From Eilatimonas milleporae (GTDB lineage: Bacteria > Pseudomonadota > Alphaproteobacteria > Sphingomonadales > Kordiimonadaceae), in NCBI RefSeq assembly GCF_003688555.1, contig NZ_REFR01000012.1, positions 124,001-188,000 of the forward strand: a stretch of 64,000 nucleotides of DNA. Direction: 5' to 3'. Under the pieces are notes generated by a model that was not told the DNA's origin, made no database searches, and worked only from the letters and a program-made list of their open reading frames with translations. Shown one piece after another: positions 53,439-62,261 of the stretch (its first letter is position 1; each line of letters starts with the position of its first letter). Both the position numbers and the translations under genes were made by a program.

Positions 53439-53577
53439 AAATCCGTCTTCCCACAGTCTTCGCTCATCGGATCAGGTCGTATCATGCGGGCTGACGGGTA
53501 AACATTTTCTTACCCGCAGCCCGTGGTGCTTTGCCCGCCGTCTGCTATGCTGTCGCCTTGCAAGCGGGAGAAGGCGC

Positions 53578-54207
53578 ATGGAAATCGACGTTGTCATCGA
53601 TGTGGTCTGTCCCTGGTGTTTCATCGGAAAACGCCAGCTGGACGCGGCCTTGAAGGAACGCGGCGACCGGGTCGGCGCGGTGCGCTACCGCCCCTATCAG
53701 CTCAACCCCGACACCCCGGCGGCGGGTGTCGACCGGGCTGACTATTACGCCCGCAAATTCGGGGACAGCCCTCAGTACAAGGCCGCGCGGGACCATATGG
53801 AAACGCTCGGCCCGTCCCTCGGCATCGCCTTTGATTTCGACCGGCCGGCGCGTATCGCCAACACGCTGGATGCCCACCGGGTCATCCGCTGGGCTTTCAA
53901 TACCGGCCGGCAGGCCGACGCCGCCGATGCCCTGATGAAGGCCTATTTCGAGGACGGGCGCTTCCTCGGCGACCATGATCTGCTGGTATCTGTGGCCGAA
54001 GGCGTCGGCCTTGACGCAAACATCGTCCGCGACCTGCTCGCGGGCGACAGTGACAGCGACGTCATCAGGGGCGAAATCGACAATGCCCGCACGATCGGCA
54101 TCACCGGGGTGCCGTTCTTCATCTTCGACGGCCGGCACGGCGTGCCCGGCGCCCAGGATGCCGCCAAACTGATCAAGGTAATGGACGAACTGTCCCCGGC
54201 AGCCTGA
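53578..54207 (+). CDS. FrnE-like DsbA-family oxidoreductase/isomerase
   Basis: A 209-residue cytoplasmic thioredoxin-fold protein of the 2-hydroxychromene-2-carboxylate isomerase/FrnE group. The active-site CPWC is at residues 11-14, with the family segments YRPYQLNPDTPAAGVDR and ITGVPFFIFDGRHGVPGAQ (the cis-proline loop). There is no signal peptide. FrnE in Deinococcus has disulfide isomerase activity; others act in polyketide or aromatic metabolism. The ATG at 53578 follows GGGAGAAGG; the open frame extends far upstream without ribosome sites and is not used. Confidence 0.92.
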   Translation: MEIDVVIDVVCPWCFIGKRQLDAALKERGDRVGAVRYRPYQLNPDTPAAGVDRADYYARKFGDSPQYKAARDHMETLGPSLGIAFDFDRPARIANTLDAHRVIRWAFNTGRQADAADALMKAYFEDGRFLGDHDLLVSVAEGVGLDANIVRDLLAGDSDSDVIRGEIDNARTIGITGVPFFIFDGRHGVPGAQDAAKLIKVMDELSPAA

Positions 54208-54275
54208 GTGGCGGCCTGACGGCGGTCTGGTCGGGCCTGCCGGCCTGGTCCGGTGACAGGCCGGTTCACCGGGGG

Positions 54276-57200
54276 TCAGGCGGCCCGGTCCGTCGTCTCC
54301 GCCAGCGTGGCCAGTTTGCGGGCAATGGCGGCCACCGTCTTCAGGCGCTGGCCGATCTTGTCCATGCGCGCATAATAGACCAGCGTGTGATCGGGGCGGA
54401 TTTTTGCCGTCTGGCCGGTTTTGGCGATGAAATCGACCAGCCCGCTCGGATTGGCGAAAATGTTGTCGCGGAAGGAAAGGGTCAGGCCCTTGGGGCCGGC
54501 TTCCAGTTTTTCGATGCCGGCGCGCTTGGCATGGCCCTTGATGATCATCACCGCGCCCAGCTGTTTCACCTCCCCCGGCAGGGGGCCGAACCGGTCGATC
54601 AGCTCCGCCATGAAGGCATCCACATCCTCACGGCTTTCCAGGCCGCCCAGGCGGCGGTACAGGGCCATGCGCTGGCTCAGGTCGGCGACATAGCCGTCCG
54701 GGATCATCACTGTTGCCCCCAGATTGATCTGCGGCGACCAGTCGCTTTCCACCATCTCGCCGCTGCCGGCGCGGGCCTCGGCAACCGCGTCCTCCAGCAT
54801 TTTCTGATACAGCTCGACCCCGACCTCGCGCACATGGCCCGACTGCTCTTCGCCCAGCAGATTGCCCGCACCCCGGATGTCCATGTCGTGGCTGGCGATG
54901 GTGAAACCGGCGCCCAGCGTGTCCAGCGTTTGCAGAACTTCCAGCCGCTTGTCCGCCGTGCTGGTCAGCAGGCGGCCGGCCGGCACCGTCAGATAGGCAT
55001 AGGCCCGTGCTTTCGAACGGCCGACGCGGCCCCTGATCTGATACAGTTGCGCCAGCCCGAACATGTCGGCCCGGTGGACGACAAGGGTGTTGGCCGACGG
55101 CACGTCGATGCCGGATTCGATAATGGTGGTCGACAGCAGCACGTCGAAGCGCCCGTCGTAAAATCCGGTCATCACCTCTTCAATTTCGCCGGGGCTCATC
55201 TGGCCGTGGGCGACGGCGAATTTCACCTCCGGCACCTGTTCCTTTAAAAAGGTTCCGGCCTCTTCCAGGTCGGCGATGCGCGGGCAGATGTAAAAACTCT
55301 GGCCGCCCCGGTAATGCTCCCGCAACAGGGCCTCGCGTACCACCACCGGGTCAAAGGGCAGGACGAACGTCCTGACCGCCAGCCGGTCCACCGGCGGGGT
55401 GGCGATGATGGACAGGTCGCGGATACCGCTCATCGCCATTTGCAGGGTGCGCGGGATCGGCGTGGCCGTCAGGGTCAGCACATGCACATCCGCTTTCAGC
55501 GCTTTCAGCTTCTCCTTGTGGCCGACGCCGAAACGCTGTTCCTCGTCCACCACCAGCAGGCCCAGACGCTTGAACGCCACCCCGCGTCCGAGCAGGGCAT
55601 GGGTGCCGACGACAATGTCCAGCGTGCCGTCCTCAAGGGCTTTTTTGGTGGCGGTGGCCTCCTTCTGGCGCACCAGGCGTGATAGGTGGCCGATCCGAAC
55701 CGGCAGGTCCTTGAACCGCTCGCGGAAGGTCAGGAAGTGCTGGCGCGCCAACAGGGTGGTCGGCGCGACCACGGCCACCTGATGACCCGCCATCACCGCC
55801 ATGAAGGCGGCGCGCAACGCCACTTCCGTCTTGCCGAAGCCCACATCCCCGCACACCAGCCGGTCCATGGGGCGTCCCCGGGACAGATCCTGCGTCACAT
55901 CGCCGATGGCGCGCAGCTGGTCGTCGGTCTCGCTGAAGGGGAACCGCGCACAGAATTCGTCATACGCCCCGGCGGGCGGCAGGATTTTTTCACCCGGTTT
56001 CAACTCGCGCGCCGCCGCCAGCTTGATCAGGCCGTCGGCGATCTCGCGGATGCGCTGCTTCATGCGCGCCTTGCGGGCCTGCCAGGCCACTCCGCCCAGC
56101 TTGTCCAGTTGCGCGCCCGCGTCCTCGCTGCCGTACCGGGTCAGGACCTCGATATTCTCTACCGGCACGAACAGGGTGTCCCCGCCCTGATAGGTCAGGC
56201 GCAGGCAGTCATGCGCCGCGCCGGACACCGTGACGGTTTCCAGTCCTTCGAACCGGCCGATGCCGTGGCTCGCATGCACCACCATATCGCCGGCGGTCAG
56301 GACGGCTGCGTCGGTCAGGAAATTCTCGGCCTTTTTCTGCCGCCGCGCCCGGCGGATCAGCCTGTCGCCCAGAATGTCCTGTTCTGTGATGACGGCCAGC
56401 GTTTCCGTCTCGAAGCCCGTCTCGATGGGCAGGACGGTGACGGCGACGGTTTGGACCGGGCTGCGGCGGATGTCCGCCCAGCCTTCCGCCCGGCCCAGCG
56501 GCATTACCCCATGATCTTCCAGCACCCCTTGCAGGCGGTCGGCGGCGCCGGCGGTATAACTGGCGAAAACGGCGCGTTTGCCCGCACGGCGCACCGCATC
56601 CGCATGGGCGGCCACCGCGTCATAGACATTGGTGTCGCGCTGCTGGCGTTCGGGCGCGAAATCCCGGCCCGGCCGGGCGCCGTAGTGCAGCGAGGCCAGC
56701 GGGTCGGGGCCGTCGAAAACCGCCAGCCGGTGGGCGTGTTCCAGCAGGGCGTCCCATTCTCCGGCGTCCAGATACAGGCTGGTGACGGGCACCGGCTTGT
56801 AGGGCGGGGCGGTGCCGCCCTTGCCGTCCTTCACCAGCTCCCAGGAGGTCGCGCGGGCGCCGTAATAATCGGCGATGGCCTCGATCCGTTCCTTGGCCGC
56901 GTCGTCCGCCTGCGGGTCCAGGGTGATCAGGGCGTCCGGCAGATAGTCGGTCAGCCGTTCCAGGCTGTCATGAAACAGCGGTAGCCAGTGTTCCGCCCCT
57001 TGGGCCTTGCGGCCCGTGCTGATCGCCTCATAAAGGATATCGTCGCCCTTGGCCGGGCCGAACCCGGCCACATAGGCCCGGCGGAAACGGGTGATGCTGT
57101 CCTGGCCGAGGGACAGTTCGCTCGCCGGTGTCAGTGACAGGGTACCGACCGTGTGTACGGTTCGCTGGTTCAGGGGGTCGAAGGCCCGGATGCTGTCCAG

Positions 57201-57776
57201 CTCATCGCCGAAGAAATCCAACCTCAGGGGCTTGTCGGCGCCGGGCGGGAACAGGTCCACCAGCCCGCCCCGCACGGCATAATCGCCCGGCTCCATCACC
57301 TGCCCGGCTCGGGTGTAGCCGTTCGCGGCCAGAAAATCGGTCAGACGCGCCGGATCCAGGGCGTCGCCGGGCGCGGCTTTCAGCGTACCCTGTTTGACCG
57401 CCGCGCGCGGGCAGACGCGTTGCAGCAGCGCGTTGACGGTGGTCAGGACCAGTCGGGGTTTGCCCGGCGCGCCGCCGGCAAGGGTTGCCAGGCTCGCCAT
57501 GCGTTCGGCCACGATGTCGGCGTGCGGGCTGACCCTGTCATAGGGCAGGCAGTCCCACGCCGGAATGCGGATGATCTCCAGCCCGGGGTCGAAAAACCGC
57601 GCTGATATCTCGGTCGCGGCCAGGCGGGCGTCATCGCGCGCAACGTGCAGAACCGGGCGCCGTCCGTCGGCGAAGGCACGCGCCGCCAGCGTGGCCAGAA
57701 GGTCGCCTTCCACACCCGCCGGCACGCCGCCCACATGCGCCGCGCCGTCTCTTTCCAATAGGGTCTCGATCACCAT
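54276..57776 (-). CDS. mfd: Transcription-repair coupling factor Mfd
   Basis: A 1166-residue SF2 translocase that removes stalled RNA polymerase and recruits UvrA. Regions in order: UvrB-like N-terminal domain (IRIPAWDCLPYDRVSPHADI), the RNA-polymerase-interaction domain around residue 500 (VVHASHGIGRFEGLETVTVS, DTLFVPVENIEVLTRYG), Walker A near 644 (GDVGFGKTEVALRAAF), DEEQ box near 745 (VVDEEQRFGVGHKE), helicase motifs (VLLSTTIIESGIDVPSANTL, QIRGRVGRSKARAYAY) and the C-terminal TRCF domain. Length matches the family. It lies 10 bases downstream of sdhE, a pairing typical of alphaproteobacteria. Confidence 0.97.
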   Translation of the reverse strand: MVIETLLERDGAAHVGGVPAGVEGDLLATLAARAFADGRRPVLHVARDDARLAATEISARFFDPGLEIIRIPAWDCLPYDRVSPHADIVAERMASLATLAGGAPGKPRLVLTTVNALLQRVCPRAAVKQGTLKAAPGDALDPARLTDFLAANGYTRAGQVMEPGDYAVRGGLVDLFPPGADKPLRLDFFGDELDSIRAFDPLNQRTVHTVGTLSLTPASELSLGQDSITRFRRAYVAGFGPAKGDDILYEAISTGRKAQGAEHWLPLFHDSLERLTDYLPDALITLDPQADDAAKERIEAIADYYGARATSWELVKDGKGGTAPPYKPVPVTSLYLDAGEWDALLEHAHRLAVFDGPDPLASLHYGARPGRDFAPERQQRDTNVYDAVAAHADAVRRAGKRAVFASYTAGAADRLQGVLEDHGVMPLGRAEGWADIRRSPVQTVAVTVLPIETGFETETLAVITEQDILGDRLIRRARRQKKAENFLTDAAVLTAGDMVVHASHGIGRFEGLETVTVSGAAHDCLRLTYQGGDTLFVPVENIEVLTRYGSEDAGAQLDKLGGVAWQARKARMKQRIREIADGLIKLAAARELKPGEKILPPAGAYDEFCARFPFSETDDQLRAIGDVTQDLSRGRPMDRLVCGDVGFGKTEVALRAAFMAVMAGHQVAVVAPTTLLARQHFLTFRERFKDLPVRIGHLSRLVRQKEATATKKALEDGTLDIVVGTHALLGRGVAFKRLGLLVVDEEQRFGVGHKEKLKALKADVHVLTLTATPIPRTLQMAMSGIRDLSIIATPPVDRLAVRTFVLPFDPVVVREALLREHYRGGQSFYICPRIADLEEAGTFLKEQVPEVKFAVAHGQMSPGEIEEVMTGFYDGRFDVLLSTTIIESGIDVPSANTLVVHRADMFGLAQLYQIRGRVGRSKARAYAYLTVPAGRLLTSTADKRLEVLQTLDTLGAGFTIASHDMDIRGAGNLLGEEQSGHVREVGVELYQKMLEDAVAEARAGSGEMVESDWSPQINLGATVMIPDGYVADLSQRMALYRRLGGLESREDVDAFMAELIDRFGPLPGEVKQLGAVMIIKGHAKRAGIEKLEAGPKGLTLSFRDNIFANPSGLVDFIAKTGQTAKIRPDHTLVYYARMDKIGQRLKTVAAIARKLATLAETTDRAA

Positions 57777-57786
57777 AGGGGGCGGC

Positions 57787-58275
57787 TTATCGGGCCTTCA
57801 GCGTCATGAAGTCAAGCCTTTGCAGACGTGTCATCATAGGTGTTTGAAACTGCGGCGGAATTGGCTCGTCGCCGCCGGTGACCCAGTTGAGGACGCTGTG
57901 GTCCTGTTCCTCGAACAGGGCCTCGAACCAGGCGCAGTCGTCATGGTTGAAGCTGTCCAGGTGTTTTTCCACGAAGTTGCCCATGATCAGATCCAGTTCC
58001 TTGATGCCCCGGTGCCAAGCCCGGAACAGCAGTCGCCGCCGCCGCACGGTCAGGGCCCCGGGTGTGTCATCGGAGGTATCATCGGGGGTGTCATCGGAAA
58101 CGCCATCGGACACGTTGCCCGAAACATCATCGCCTGCCTCATCGGTCATGGTATTTGCCACTTCATCGGCCACCTCATCACTCTGGCTGCCGGGCCGGGT
58201 GTCCCTCTTGTCGTCAGATTGATCGTCAGGGCCGGATGCGGCGGAATCATGGCGGTTTGACGGCGTTTGTGTCAT
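57787..58275 (-). CDS. sdhE: FAD assembly factor SdhE, with acidic N-terminal extension
   Basis: About 162 residues. The C-terminal 90 residues are a normal SdhE/Sdh5 (RRRRLLFRAWHRGIKELDLI, with the conserved RGxxE motif and FEEQDHSVLNWVTG), which helps attach FAD to succinate dehydrogenase. The first 70 residues form an unusual acidic, serine/aspartate-rich repeat region (SDDTPDDTSDDTPG and similar). The encoding DNA is itself a short tandem repeat. Family members normally have only 80-100 residues. The start at ATG 58275 lacks a strong ribosome site, so the exact N-terminus is uncertain. It is just upstream of mfd on the minus strand. Confidence 0.85.
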   Translation of the reverse strand: MTQTPSNRHDSAASGPDDQSDDKRDTRPGSQSDEVADEVANTMTDEAGDDVSGNVSDGVSDDTPDDTSDDTPGALTVRRRRLLFRAWHRGIKELDLIMGNFVEKHLDSFNHDDCAWFEALFEEQDHSVLNWVTGGDEPIPPQFQTPMMTRLQRLDFMTLKAR

Positions 58276-58439
58276 CTGGGTCGGGCTTTCGCTCTGCCGC
58301 GCGTGCCTCTGACGGGCGGTGCGCGGCCTGGATGGATCGGGCGATATTATCACGGGTCGGTACGGGTACCGCACGATAGATAGGACAGGCGCGGCCCCGG
58401 CGAAAGCCCGCACCGTCCCATGCGACCATGTGCCCCCGG

Positions 58440-58660
58440 CCTGCCATCCGTATCGCCCCATGCCCATGTTGCTCCATGCCCGTGTTGCCCTGGACCCTTG
58501 TGACCCCGCGCCCCGTCGCTCTACGCCCGCGCCGCCCTACGTCCATGTTGCCCCACGCTCATGCCGCTCTGTGTCCATGACGTCCTGCATCCATGTTGCC
58601 ATGTGCCTGTGCGGTCATGTACCCGTATATCCATATGTGCCTGTTGCCAGGAACCCTTAT
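58440..58660. repeat. Degenerate CCATG-TTGC microsatellite-like field
   Basis: Irregular repeats of about 12-20 bases built from CCATG, CCCGTG and TGTTGCC, with variable spacing, in the divergent sdhE/recG region. It reads as decayed tandem duplication rather than a coding sequence. Confidence 0.7.
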
Positions 58661-58771
58661 GGCCCTTTACCTGTGTCACCCCGTTCCCGTGTAACCGGGC
58701 GCGCGGATGCCGGCGGCTCAGCAGGCGCGGCGCGGGTCGGCGGCGTTGTCAGGCGGACGGTGCCGGGGGCA

Positions 58772-58836
58772 GGGGCCATGACACGGGGCCATGACACTGG
58801 GCCATGACACTGGGCTATGACACGGGGCCGTGACAT
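58772..58836 (+). repeat. 13-bp tandem repeat, five copies, upstream of recG
   Basis: Unit GGGGCCATGACAC: units 1 and 2 are identical (58772-58797), units 3-5 differ at one or two positions. The array ends 53 bases before the recG start, where its promoter or leader should be. Confidence 0.92.
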
Positions 58837-58889
58837 ACAGGCGGTGACGACAGGCTCATAGGGCCCAGGAAGGGGGAGTAGACGGATCG

Positions 58890-60977
58890 ATGGCGCGCCC
58901 GGACGAACTTTTTGCCTATTTCGGCGATATCGGCGGCCTGCCGGGCATCGGCCCCCGCAACAGGGTTCTGGTCGAGCGGGTCGCGGGCGCGCGTCTGAAG
59001 GACCTGCTGTTTCATCTGCCCGCCGGCGTGATCGACCGGCGCTACCGTCCCCATGCGGCGGTGGCCGAACCCGGGCGCATCGCCACCCTCGCCCTGACCA
59101 TCCTCAAACATGTGGCGCCGGCGAACCGGCGCACGCCCTACCGTGTGCTCGCCCGTGACGACAGCGGCTTCATGACGCTGGTATTCTTTCACGCGCGCGC
59201 CGATTTTTTGCTGCGCCAGATGCCGGTGGGCAGCGTGCGCCTTGTCAGCGGCCGGGTGGAGCTGTTTCAGGGCGACCGGCAGATCACCCATCCCGACTAT
59301 ATCCTCGCGGCCGAGGACGAAGACAGCCTGCCGCGGATCGAACCCGTCTATCCCCTGACGCAAGGCCTGTCCCTGAAGACCCTTGAAAAGGCCGTGCGGG
59401 CGGCGCTCGACCGGGTGCCGGCGCTGGCGGAATGGCAGGACGGGCCGCTCCTCGCGCGGGAGGGATGGCCGTCTTTCCACGACGCCCTGCGCGCCCTGCA
59501 CGCGCCCGTCGATGCCGCCACGCTCAACCCCGACAGCCCGGTCCGCCGGCGTCTCGCCATGGACGAACTGCTCGCCAGTCAGCTGGCGCTGGCGCTGGTC
59601 CGCCATGCCGCGCGGCGCAAGCGCGGGCGCAGCCTCAAGGGCGGCGGGGCCGTGCGCGGGGCCATCCGCCGCGCCTTGCCCTATGCCCTGACGGCGGATC
59701 AGGACGCGGCGGTCCGGGACATTCTCTGCGACATGGCCGCGCCCGAGGCGATGCTGCGCCTGTTGCAGGGCGATGTCGGCAGCGGCAAGACGGTGGTCGC
59801 GCTCCTCGCCATGGCGGCGGCGGCCGAGGCGGGCGCCCAGTCCGCCCTCATCGCGCCGACGGAAATTCTCGCCCTCCAGCATCTGGACGGCATCCGGCCG
59901 CTGGCCGTGGCCGGCGGGCTCGAGGTCGCCGTGCTGACCGGCCGCCACAAGGGCAGGGCGCGCACGGAAAAGCTGCGCGCGCTCGCCGACGGCGACATCC
60001 ACATCCTGATCGGCACCCACGCCCTGCTCGAGGACGATGTGGTCTTCCGCGATCTCGGCTTCGCCGTCATCGACGAACAGCACCGCTTCGGCGTCGCCCA
60101 GCGCGCCCGCCTCGCCGCCAAGGCGGACAGGGGTCTCGACATCCTCGGCATGACCGCGACCCCCATCCCCCGCACCCTCAGACTGGCGGCCTACGGTGAC
60201 ATGGATGTCTCGCGAATCCGCGAAAAACCGCCGGGCCGCAAGCCGGTGACGACCCGCGTCGTACCGCTGTCGCGCCTGGACGAAGTGGTCCCGGCCCTGT
60301 CGCGTGCTGTCGCGCAGGGCGCCCGCGCCTACTGGGTCTGTCCCTATGTGGAAGATTCCGCTGGCGACGATGTCGCCGCGGCCGAAGACCGCTTCCAGAT
60401 GCTTGACGGTCTGTTCGCCGGGCAGGTCGGCCTGATCCACGGCCGCATGAAAGCAGCGGACAAGGACGCCGTCATGACCCGTTTCCAGGCGGGCGAGATC
60501 GCCATCCTGGTTGCGACCACGGTGATCGAGGTCGGCGTCAACGTGCCCGAGGCGACGATCATGGTGATCGAACAGGCCGAGCGTTTCGGGCTGGCGCAAC
60601 TGCATCAGTTGCGCGGGCGTGTGGGGCGCGGGGCGGCGGCGTCCACCTGCCTGCTGCTGCGCGCCGACGAGATCGGCGAGACGGCGCGCCGGCGCCTGAA
60701 TATCATGCGTGAGACCGAAGACGGCTTCGTCATCGCCGAGGAAGACCTGAAACTGCGGGGCGGCGGCGATCTGCTCGGCACGCGCCAGTCCGGTCTGCCG
60801 GGGTTTCGTCTCGTGGACATGGAGGCGCACGGCGACCTTCTCGACATCGCCCAGGACGATGCACGCCGGATCGTCGCCACCGATCCCACACTGGAAGGCA
60901 GACGGGGGCAGGCGCTCAGGCTGATGCTGTATCTGTTTGAGCGGGACGAGGGTGTACGCTGGATGCTGTCAGGCTGA
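58890..60977 (+). CDS. recG: ATP-dependent DNA helicase RecG
   Basis: A 695-residue helicase acting at stalled replication forks and Holliday junctions. It has an N-terminal wedge/OB domain (residues 1-180, with LPGIGPRNRVLVERV), Walker A near residue 300 (GDVGSGKTVVALLAM), the DEQH box near 395 (VIDEQHRFGVAQ), and motifs V/VI (ILVATTVIEVGVNVPEAT, HQLRGRVGRGAAAS). GGGGGAG precedes the ATG at a rather wide spacing. Length is typical. Divergent from sdhE-mfd across a repeat-rich spacer. Confidence 0.96.
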   Translation: MARPDELFAYFGDIGGLPGIGPRNRVLVERVAGARLKDLLFHLPAGVIDRRYRPHAAVAEPGRIATLALTILKHVAPANRRTPYRVLARDDSGFMTLVFFHARADFLLRQMPVGSVRLVSGRVELFQGDRQITHPDYILAAEDEDSLPRIEPVYPLTQGLSLKTLEKAVRAALDRVPALAEWQDGPLLAREGWPSFHDALRALHAPVDAATLNPDSPVRRRLAMDELLASQLALALVRHAARRKRGRSLKGGGAVRGAIRRALPYALTADQDAAVRDILCDMAAPEAMLRLLQGDVGSGKTVVALLAMAAAAEAGAQSALIAPTEILALQHLDGIRPLAVAGGLEVAVLTGRHKGRARTEKLRALADGDIHILIGTHALLEDDVVFRDLGFAVIDEQHRFGVAQRARLAAKADRGLDILGMTATPIPRTLRLAAYGDMDVSRIREKPPGRKPVTTRVVPLSRLDEVVPALSRAVAQGARAYWVCPYVEDSAGDDVAAAEDRFQMLDGLFAGQVGLIHGRMKAADKDAVMTRFQAGEIAILVATTVIEVGVNVPEATIMVIEQAERFGLAQLHQLRGRVGRGAAASTCLLLRADEIGETARRRLNIMRETEDGFVIAEEDLKLRGGGDLLGTRQSGLPGFRLVDMEAHGDLLDIAQDDARRIVATDPTLEGRRGQALRLMLYLFERDEGVRWMLSG

Positions 60978-61016
60978 GGTCTGATACCGATGACGGGACA
61001 GTGTTTTCGCCGTCCG

Positions 61017-62168
61017 TCAGCCGGCCAGCGGTTTCTCATAGACGCGGTAGGTTTTATAGACCCGGCAGCCGATATCGACGAGAATTTTGTTCATGCCGTC
61101 ATTGTCTTCGAGAATCCAGCTCAGCTCGCCGAAATAGGCCCCGCGATCGACGACATTCCTGCGGCTGACCTCTATCATCCACAGGGCCATGGCCGCGCCC
61201 GCCGGTTTGCGCTGAAAGCTCTTGCGGACACCCATCAGCGGTACGCGCATCCGGTCCTCTTTCCTGGAAAGCATCCGGGCCAGCAGCTTGACAATCCCGA
61301 AGGGGAACAGACGGCCGTTCAGGTCGCGGATTTTATGGTTGATGTCCGGGATGGTCAGCATGAAGGCCACGGGTTCGCCGTCATACTCGCAGATCATGGT
61401 CCGGTGGGGTTTGACCACGGGTTTCAGCGCGGCGGCGGCGTGTTTCATTTCCGCCTCGGTCATTGGAACATAGCCCCAGTTTTCGCCCCAGGCGTCGTTA
61501 AAGATGTCGAGGACGACGGCCAGTTCCTGGTCAAAGCGCTTCATGTCGATTTCGCGCATATGGATGCGGCTGTTGCGCTTGGCCGCGGCGACGATGCGTT
61601 TCGTGCGGTCGTGCGCCTCGCCGGTGATATCCAGTTCGTAGGCGAACAGGTCCTTGGCCTTTGCAAAGCCAAGTTCTTTCAGCCATCCGTCATAGCCCGG
61701 GCGGCCATGGGGCATCATCACGGCAGGCGGTGTGTCAAAGCCGTCCACCAGCAGCCCGACCTCCATATTTGCGGAAAGCGACCAGGGGCCTTGCAGGCGG
61801 GTCATACCACGGCTGCGGGCCCAGTCTTCCACCGTGGCGACGAGTGCGGCCGCCACCTCGGCATCCTCTGCCTCGAAAAGACCGAAATGTGCCAGTTTCG
61901 GTCCCCAACTGTCCTGTGCCAGGTCATCGATCTGGGCGGAAATACGGCCCACGGGCCGTCCGCCGCGTTCCGCCAGCCACATGGTCACTTCCGCATGGTT
62001 GAAAAAGGGATTTTTGTCGGGACTGAGGGCGTCGAGCCTTTCCACCATCAGGGGCTGAACCCAGTTTGGATCGTCGCGGTAGATTTGCTCCGTGACGCGG
62101 ATGAAGGTCTTCAGGTCCGCCTTGCCCGTGACAGGTCTGACGGAAACCGACTGGTTGCGTGCGCTCAT
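61017..62168 (-). CDS. GNAT-superfamily acyltransferase-like protein
   Basis: About 383 residues. Start is taken at ATG 62168 (MSARNQSVSVRPVTGK), where the conserved sequence begins; upstream residues look unconserved and there is no clear ribosome site. It has an N-terminal GNAT-like part (IYRDDPNWVQPLMVERLDAL, AERGGRPVGRISAQ) and a C-terminal duplication (VEDWARSRGMTRLQGPWSLS, EYDGEPVAFMLTIPD), as in the family sometimes mislabelled dATP pyrophosphohydrolase. Probably transfers an acyl group from acyl-CoA or aminoacyl donor; the substrate is unknown. It sits between recG and a flippase gene, suggesting envelope-linked modification. Confidence 0.85.
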   Translation of the reverse strand: MSARNQSVSVRPVTGKADLKTFIRVTEQIYRDDPNWVQPLMVERLDALSPDKNPFFNHAEVTMWLAERGGRPVGRISAQIDDLAQDSWGPKLAHFGLFEAEDAEVAAALVATVEDWARSRGMTRLQGPWSLSANMEVGLLVDGFDTPPAVMMPHGRPGYDGWLKELGFAKAKDLFAYELDITGEAHDRTKRIVAAAKRNSRIHMREIDMKRFDQELAVVLDIFNDAWGENWGYVPMTEAEMKHAAAALKPVVKPHRTMICEYDGEPVAFMLTIPDINHKIRDLNGRLFPFGIVKLLARMLSRKEDRMRVPLMGVRKSFQRKPAGAAMALWMIEVSRRNVVDRGAYFGELSWILEDNDGMNKILVDIGCRVYKTYRVYEKPLAG

Positions 62169-62261
62169 AAAATCCGATGTGCCGTTATGCCATGGAGAGT
62201 GTGTCGTGCCGCCACAGTAAGGCGGTCGGTGCCCAAAGGCCATAGTCTTGATCACGGGGCG

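Larger units (their letters stand above)
58276..58889. other. 614-bp divergent intergenic region of short repeats between sdhE and recG
   Basis: A large divergent gap of low-complexity, GC-rich repeats. It holds degenerate CCATG/GTTGCC-type repeats (58440-58660) and a 13-bp tandem array next to recG, listed separately. Neither strand has a supportable gene. Confidence 0.7.

Noticed and set aside
58815-60830. 671-codon open frame antisense to recG
   Set aside because: RecG motifs on the plus strand account for the DNA; the antisense product is Arg/Gln/His-rich without domains.
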